NCBI GenBank assembly: GCA_023700805.1
Contig: JAMPYF010000003.1
Coordinates: 110,380 to 174,379 of the forward strand
DNA: 64,000 nt
Reading direction: 5' to 3'
From: Sulfuritalea sp.
GTDB taxonomy: Bacteria; Pseudomonadota; Gammaproteobacteria; Burkholderiales; Rhodocyclaceae
The notes beneath the pieces were generated by a model, which did not search any database, had not been told where the DNA came from, and was given only the letters and a program-made list of their open reading frames with translations. Position 1 is the stretch's first letter. The number at the start of each line of letters is the position of its first letter. Below are positions 58,313 through 64,000 of this stretch, in pieces. The translations under genes were made by a program, and so were the position numbers.

Positions 58313-61300
58313 TTGGCCACTTATACCTCCAATTTTTCCTCCTGGTCCGGCATCGAGTCGCTGTTTGCCGCAGCGCAGGAGTATCAATCGAGTGCCAGTT
58401 ACACCGCCGCAAAGGATTCCCTGACCTCGCTCCTAGGCTACCTTTACGTTACTCCGACCTCGTCGAGCGGCACCAGCAACAGCGCCACCCTTTATTACGC
58501 CAACGGGGTCACCGCCTACCTGTCCGGATACAACTTCGGAACTACAAGTGCCGTCGTTACCTATATGACGGTGACGAATGGTTCAGTCTCCATAAGCCTT
58601 GGCGGATCCGTCAGCGTTAACACCAGCACCGGCGCGATGGCGGGGGCCATAACCTCATTGAACTACTCGGGCTTCGGTTACTACGAGTCAGCTTCTGGCC
58701 AGATTCCCCTGGACGGCACAACTGCGGTGATGACCAGTTGGTCATCAACAGTTCCGACCAGCTTGGGTGGTGTCACGTTTTCCGCTACTGGAACCGCAAG
58801 CGTTTCGGGGGGCACGACAACGTATGTCTTTTCCTCGGCCACCTTTACTGACAACGCCGGGCACTCGCTACAACTGACCGGATTGGACTACAGGACATCC
58901 GTACCGGTATCTTCGTCGCTCAATGGTCTGGAAGCCCTGCATGGCATGCTTGCGGGGAACGACACTGTCAATGGCGGTACTTACGCCCAAGAGCTTTGGG
59001 CCTTTGCTGGGAACGATACGCTCGACGGGAAGGCCGGAGCAGACACCATGGTCGGCGGCACGGGCGATGACACGTATGTTGTAGATAATTCCGGTGATGT
59101 GGTTGTCGAAGCGACCGGCGAAGGCCTTGACCTGGTCCAGTCATCCGTAAGCTTGGCACTACCTGACAATGTCGAGAAGTTGGCACTTTCCGGTACCAGC
59201 AGTATCAATGCCACCGGAAACGCAGCGGACAATCAACTCACGGGAAACTCCGGCAACAATACGCTCGAAGGTGCAGCCGGCAATGACACGCTGGACGGCG
59301 GCAGCGGCACCGACACCGCGCGCTACAGCGGCAACCGGGTCGACTACCTGATCACGGCGGTCGGCAACGCTTACACCATCGCCGACAGCGTCAGCGGTCG
59401 CGATGGTACCGATGCCCTCTCCGGCATTGAGAAACTACTGTTTGCCGACGTGGCATCGATGAACCTCGGCAGCAACAACCTTCCCACCCTCGCCGCCCCG
59501 TCGGCACCGAATTTCGCCGACACCAGCGCCAACGACAACTTCGGGCCCGCCAGCGGTACCCTCGCCGGCAGCGACCTCGACGCAGGCCCGCTGACCTACG
59601 GCGTCACCGGCGGCACGCTGAATAGCGGAGTTACAGTCAAGGCAGGCAGCTACGGCAGCCTTGCCGTGACAGCCGGCAGTGGCACCTGGACCTACACTCC
59701 CGACGATGCCGCAATCGAAGCCCTCAAGACCTCCGCCACGGAAAGTTTTACCGTCACTGTCAGCGACGGTACCGCCACTGCCAGCACCACTCTCACCGTC
59801 AATCTGACCGGCGCCGACGATGCCGCGTTCTTTGCCGCCAGCAGTGCCAGCATCGCAGAAAACATTCCCTCCGGTAGCATCGTACACACCGCAACCGTCA
59901 TCGATCCCGACACTCTGCATACCTTCAGCTACAGCCTCGGCGGCACTGACGCCAGCGCCTTCGACATCAATGCAAACACAGGCGAGATCAGCATCAAGGC
60001 TTCCCCTGACTTCGAGACCAAGTCGAGCTACAACTTCACTGTCACCGCCGCCGATCCGGCTAATAGCCTGAGCATCGCCCAGAGCATATTGCTGACCGTG
60101 CAAGACGTCGTGACGTCCCGCTATACCGTCCTCGGCACAGGCGCCAACTTTACGGATTTCCATGTGCCCTACGGCAATCTCAGCCTCGACGGCCAGGAAA
60201 TCGCCTTCAAGGGCAACTCAGGCGTAGATACGGTGTATGTCGGGTCAGGCGAACTCAATTTTGATTTTACCAAGGCCGGCCTGGGGACCGACAGGGTCTA
60301 CCTATCCGGCCACTGGGCCGACTATGCCAAAAGTTGCAGCGGCTCGGTGGTCACCCTGACCCGCTCCGGCGGCGGTAGTGAATCGCTCAAAGTGATCAGC
60401 GGCGACAGCTTGGTGTTCGCCGATGGCGCCGTCAGCGTCAGCAGTGTCCTGAGCTTCCTCAAGGGTGTGGCCGCCGAACCCGTCCCGAGTGGGGAGAGCA
60501 CAACGGTCTTCCCCATTGCCGTTGCCGAAGGTGCCAGCAACATTGTTCGCGCAGTAGTGCTGGATGCGTCGGGCGAGACGCTGGCCTTGGCCCGGCCCGG
60601 GGTCGATCTGACGATTAAAGGCGGTAACGGTCCGGATATTGTGTATGTCGCGCCCGGTAGCACGGTGGATGCAACACAGTTGGGGCTGGGGCAGGACACG
60701 CTTTACCTAGGCGGGCATTACGGCGATTACACGGGAGGCTATGCCGGGTCGGTGGCGACCCTGACCCGGTCGGTGGAAGGCTACGTGGAAACAGTCAAAT
60801 TCCTCGGCGGCTCCACCACGGCCTTCGACAACATAGTGTTTGGCGACGGCTCCACCCGGTCGGTGGATATCTTGGATCACCTGAAGGGTGGCGCGATTCC
60901 GCTACTGACTGGTGAGGTGACGCCACAGGCGCAGGTAGCCAAGTCGCTAATCTCAGGTACGGCGGGAGACGACATGCTGGCGGGGTCGGTCTGGGGCAAT
61001 CTGCTCGACGGTGGTACCGGGACCGATGCCCTGACAGGGCTGGCGGGGAGCGACATCTTTGTTCTGGGGCCGGGTTATGGAGGAAGCATACCGGGCCTGG
61101 CCGATACCTTTTCGGACTTCGAGGATGGCATCGATATGATCGGGTTGACCGGCGGCCTCAGTTTTGCGGACCTGACCATCAGCCAGGGCAATGGCAGCGA
61201 CACCGCCACAAGCAATACAGTCATTGGCACCAGCAGCGGCGAATACCTGGCGGTGTTGTTGAATACCTCTTCAAGCTCGGTTACCGCGCTCGATTTCATG

Positions 61301-61315
61301 CTGCTGGGCGTGTAG
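58313..61315 (+). CDS. Large RTX-type calcium-binding secreted protein with VCBS/cadherin-like repeats
   Basis: 'AGNDTLDGKAGADTMVGGTGDDTYVVDNSGDVVVEATGEGLDLVQSSV', VCBS-like 'GSLAVTAGSGTWTYTPDDAAIEAL', cadherin-like 'DASAFDINANTGEISIKASPDFETKSSYNFTVTAAD'. TTG start with an upstream GGAG. Confidence 0.85.
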   Translation: MATYTSNFSSWSGIESLFAAAQEYQSSASYTAAKDSLTSLLGYLYVTPTSSSGTSNSATLYYANGVTAYLSGYNFGTTSAVVTYMTVTNGSVSISLGGSVSVNTSTGAMAGAITSLNYSGFGYYESASGQIPLDGTTAVMTSWSSTVPTSLGGVTFSATGTASVSGGTTTYVFSSATFTDNAGHSLQLTGLDYRTSVPVSSSLNGLEALHGMLAGNDTVNGGTYAQELWAFAGNDTLDGKAGADTMVGGTGDDTYVVDNSGDVVVEATGEGLDLVQSSVSLALPDNVEKLALSGTSSINATGNAADNQLTGNSGNNTLEGAAGNDTLDGGSGTDTARYSGNRVDYLITAVGNAYTIADSVSGRDGTDALSGIEKLLFADVASMNLGSNNLPTLAAPSAPNFADTSANDNFGPASGTLAGSDLDAGPLTYGVTGGTLNSGVTVKAGSYGSLAVTAGSGTWTYTPDDAAIEALKTSATESFTVTVSDGTATASTTLTVNLTGADDAAFFAASSASIAENIPSGSIVHTATVIDPDTLHTFSYSLGGTDASAFDINANTGEISIKASPDFETKSSYNFTVTAADPANSLSIAQSILLTVQDVVTSRYTVLGTGANFTDFHVPYGNLSLDGQEIAFKGNSGVDTVYVGSGELNFDFTKAGLGTDRVYLSGHWADYAKSCSGSVVTLTRSGGGSESLKVISGDSLVFADGAVSVSSVLSFLKGVAAEPVPSGESTTVFPIAVAEGASNIVRAVVLDASGETLALARPGVDLTIKGGNGPDIVYVAPGSTVDATQLGLGQDTLYLGGHYGDYTGGYAGSVATLTRSVEGYVETVKFLGGSTTAFDNIVFGDGSTRSVDILDHLKGGAIPLLTGEVTPQAQVAKSLISGTAGDDMLAGSVWGNLLDGGTGTDALTGLAGSDIFVLGPGYGGSIPGLADTFSDFEDGIDMIGLTGGLSFADLTISQGNGSDTATSNTVIGTSSGEYLAVLLNTSSSSVTALDFMLLGV

Positions 61316-61361
61316 TACAGTTCGCTCGAACTATTCAAACCACCTTAATACGGAAGGACTA

Positions 61362-61604
61362 ATGATGCAGGATCTTTTTGCCGAACGTCTCGTCAATCTG
61401 CAAATTCATCAAGGCATCGCCCGGCTGGATTTCGCCCGGCTGGAAACCATAGACGTCGAAAAAAACCAAGCCACATTCTCACCGGCTTTCCGCCTGGCAA
61501 TGCCGGTGGACGCGTTCATGCAGATGGCCGAGCAATTCCAGAAAGTGCGCGAAACAATCCAGAGCCAGGCCAAGGACAGGGCGAGCACGCCGGCCGCTGC
61601 GTGA
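61362..61604 (+). CDS. Conserved-looking 80-aa protein of unknown function
   Basis: ORF MMQDLFAERLVNLQIHQGIARLDFARLETIDVEKNQATFSPAFRLAMPVDAFMQMAEQFQKVRE... between two same-strand RTX genes, preceded by GGAAGG. Confidence 0.6.
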   Translation: MMQDLFAERLVNLQIHQGIARLDFARLETIDVEKNQATFSPAFRLAMPVDAFMQMAEQFQKVRETIQSQAKDRASTPAAA

Positions 61605-61674
61605 TCGATTTCGCCGGCACCTGAGGCGGCACGCTTGATTCATTGATCCGAACGCGAAGCGCAATTCCGATGAC

Positions 61675-63492
61675 ATGAGCACGACTGCAGATCCGCTCGA
61701 CGGCTTGTTGGCGATTTCCGAGGGCTACACGACGGCGCGCTGGAACTTTCCGGCGGCTGTCGGCAGCCAGGATTCCAATCCAGCCGGCATCGGCACGAGC
61801 GCGGTCGTCACGTATTCCTTTCTCGAATCGCTTCCAGGGTACGCCGCCGACTATTCATCCCCCATCATCGACTTTGCGGCGTTCGACGAGACCCTGCTGG
61901 GCATGCGCACCGCAGCCCGGGCGGCATTGGCAAGCATTGCCGATTTCGTCGATGTCATTTTTGTCGAGACGCCCGCCGGTCAGACCGGGCAAATCACCTT
62001 TGGCCTGAACAGCCAGCCTGGGTCGGCTGGTTACGCCTACTATCCGGCCTGGCAGTATTTCCATGATGGCCAGGGCGCGATTCTGGAAGTTGCCGAAGCC
62101 GAGGTCGGCGGGGACGTCTGGATCGAAGGGCATGCCATCGACTGGGTAGCGGACGATTTTTTCCCCGGCAACCAGGGTTATGCCGTTCTCTTGCATGAAA
62201 TCGGCCATGCCCTTGGCCTGAAGCATCCTTTCGAGGGCAACATCACGCTGGACCCGGCGCACGACGTCGAAAGCTTCACGATGATGTCCTACACCGCGGC
62301 GCCGTCATCGATCGTCGTTTCGAGCCTGGAAGGTGGCTTCTACACTTACTCCCGGATTCCGGTAAGTTCGCTGATGCCGGGAGATATTGTGGCTCTGCAG
62401 TATCTCTATGGCGCAAATGAAGGCACCGCAACTGGCGATGACTTGTATCGCTGGGGAAACAACGCGGCTTTCTACCAGACGATCTGGGATGGCGGCGGCT
62501 CCGACACCATCGATTGCAGCAACCAGACCCTGGGCTGCAATATCGACCTGCGGCCGGGTGCCTACAGCTCGATCGGCTTGCGCAGCACGGAAACCGAGTT
62601 GCTGCTCTCGCAACCGCCCGAACTGAACATGGCTGACATCCTTGAAATGTTCGGCCCGTCGGTGTCCGGAGCCCTCTACGATGGACAGCACAATCTGGCA
62701 ATTGCCGCAGGGGTGGTCATTGAGCGCGCAATAGGCGGCAGCGCAGCCGATTCCATCATCGGCAACGACTTCGCAAACAGCCTTTACGGCAACCTCGGCA
62801 ACGACAGCCTGCTCGGCGGCGGCGGCGCCGACCTGCTCGATGGCGGCCGCGGCGCGGATCAAATGGACGGCGGCAGCGGCAACGATCTGTATATCGTCGA
62901 CCACCGCTTCGACCAGATCAGTGAACTGTCCGACGGCGGCATCGACAGCGTCAGCGCCAGGGCCGGTCATGTCCTGGCCGACAACGTCGAGAACCTCTTC
63001 CTCACAGGTTCCGACACGCTGCGCAGCCGCGGCTTCTTCGGCAGGAAGACCGTCAGCTTCGACCTGAGCATCGACGGCACAGGCAATGCGTCCGACAACC
63101 TGCTGCGCGGCAACCGGGGCCACAATGAACTGGAGGGCCTGGGCGGCAACGACACCTTGCTGGGCGGGGCTGGGGCGGACGTCCTGCACGGCGGCACAGG
63201 GGCGGACCGGCTGGTGGGCGGCGCCGGGCCCGATGTCTTCGTCTTTGCCGCCGGCGATGGCGGCGCCGGTCTGGCCGCGGCCGACATGCTCTACGACTTC
63301 GAGAACGGCATCGACCGCATCGCGCTGGCGGGCGGGCTCAGCTTCAGCGACCTGACCATCAGCCAGGGCAACGGCAGCGGCACCGCCGCCGGCAACACGG
63401 TCATCGGCACCAATAGCGGGGAATACCTGGTCGTGCTGCTCAACACCAGTGCCAGCGCCATCGCGGAACTCGATTTCCTATTGCCCGCGTAA
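61675..63492 (+). CDS. Serralysin-like (M10-type) RTX metalloprotease
   Basis: Zinc site 'HEIGHALGLKHP' (62194-62229), Met-turn 'FTMMSYT', RTX nonapeptides 'GNLGNDSLLGGGGADLLDGGRGADQMDGGSGNDLYIVD', T1SS-like C-terminus. Confidence 0.9.
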   Translation: MSTTADPLDGLLAISEGYTTARWNFPAAVGSQDSNPAGIGTSAVVTYSFLESLPGYAADYSSPIIDFAAFDETLLGMRTAARAALASIADFVDVIFVETPAGQTGQITFGLNSQPGSAGYAYYPAWQYFHDGQGAILEVAEAEVGGDVWIEGHAIDWVADDFFPGNQGYAVLLHEIGHALGLKHPFEGNITLDPAHDVESFTMMSYTAAPSSIVVSSLEGGFYTYSRIPVSSLMPGDIVALQYLYGANEGTATGDDLYRWGNNAAFYQTIWDGGGSDTIDCSNQTLGCNIDLRPGAYSSIGLRSTETELLLSQPPELNMADILEMFGPSVSGALYDGQHNLAIAAGVVIERAIGGSAADSIIGNDFANSLYGNLGNDSLLGGGGADLLDGGRGADQMDGGSGNDLYIVDHRFDQISELSDGGIDSVSARAGHVLADNVENLFLTGSDTLRSRGFFGRKTVSFDLSIDGTGNASDNLLRGNRGHNELEGLGGNDTLLGGAGADVLHGGTGADRLVGGAGPDVFVFAAGDGGAGLAAADMLYDFENGIDRIALAGGLSFSDLTISQGNGSGTAAGNTVIGTNSGEYLVVLLNTSASAIAELDFLLPA

Positions 63493-63661
63493 CCAATGTT
63501 CAGGACTAAGTGACTCCCCCACTCTGGCAAGATTTCTGTCAGGAATCGCGAGTTCAAATTCGAAGTGCAACTCTGATTTTTGTCGTCTTGCAATGCACAT
63601 TTGTGCAGGGCACACAAAGACCCCCCAAGAGAACGGCTACGCGATCGACTGTCATGCATTC

Positions 63662-63690
63662 TTGACTCTTCAAGTACGCAGATATATTCT
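63662..63690 (+). promoter_or_regulatory. Candidate sigma70 promoter TTGACT-17-TATTCT
   Basis: -35 TTGACT 63662-63667, 17-nt spacer, -10 TATTCT 63685-63690, about 90 nt upstream of the 63779 ATG. Confidence 0.5.
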
Positions 63691-63778
63691 GCCCTCCGCA
63701 ATCGAAGCCATACCTGAGTCATACTGGTGAGTGTCTTTTCGGGCACATCGTGAAAGCATGAACACTGAAGGAGGAGTT

Positions 63779-64000
63779 ATGACGACTCTGACTGGAACAG
63801 CGGGTAACGACACGCTTGTCGGCGGCGTGGATGGCGATGTTCTGGATGGAGGCGCCGGCAACGACTCGATCGATGGCGGCGGCGGCACCGACCGCATCCA
63901 GTACAACAGCGACTTCGACGCCAACGGTGACGGTCTGGGCGTGGTGGTCAATCTGTCGTCCGGCACCAAGAGCAACTCCTGGCGCGGCGTCAGCTACAAC
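63779..64000 (+). CDS. RTX/hemolysin-type calcium-binding protein, truncated at the window end
   Basis: GGAGG then ATG; MTTLTGTAGNDTLVGGVDGDVLDGGAGNDSIDGGGGTDRIQYNSDFDANGDGLGVVVNLSSGTKSNSWRGVSYN, open to the window edge (absent from the ORF track because it has no stop). Confidence 0.85.
   Translation, partial: MTTLTGTAGNDTLVGGVDGDVLDGGAGNDSIDGGGGTDRIQYNSDFDANGDGLGVVVNLSSGTKSNSWRGVSYN

Noticed and set aside
58950-63280. Repetitive GGC/GAC-rich DNA as a satellite or CRISPR-like array
   Set aside because: Repeats are explained by GGxGxDxLx RTX nonapeptide coding; spacing and sequence are not CRISPR-like.

Overview
The window looks like GC-rich chromosome from a Gram-negative, probably betaproteobacterial, organism. 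This is a guess from gene content only. (1) About 0-34 kb is a surface-polysaccharide / LPS O-antigen locus. It holds a nonulosonic-acid set (DegT aminotransferase, GNAT, NeuB/NeuC/NeuA-like), a sugar-amidation module (WbuX/WbpG-like, HisH-like, degenerate HisF-like, second WbuX-like), a MsbA/PglK-type ABC exporter, an SQD1-like (UDP-sulfoquinovose synthase) epimerase, many glycosyltransferases, six clustered SAM methyltransferases, an SMR-like flippase with GT2 and GT39 partners, an AsnB-like amidotransferase and a WaaL/Wzy-like protein. (2) About 34-45 kb has a LigE-type exported ATP-dependent DNA ligase, GDP-fucose genes (fcl, gmd, manC), a UDP-glucuronate-epimerase-like gene, waaC, waaA, a TolC-like protein, a rhodanese and pcm. 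(3) About 45-54 kb is a TetR-MFP-RND-MFP-RND efflux operon with a perfect palindromic operator candidate. (4) About 54-58 kb has guaC, a GDSL esterase, thiC and a YkgJ-like gene. (5) About 58-64 kb has three RTX-type genes, including a serralysin-like metalloprotease, with an 80-aa ORF between the first two. The best leads are a dispersed ~18-20 bp DNA word seen only in the 38-58 kb part, the SQD1 homologue inside a glycan locus, the rewired amidotransferase module, and a repeated ~95-aa domain in the first RTX protein. Everything here was read by eye from the sequence and ORF track; no database search was run.
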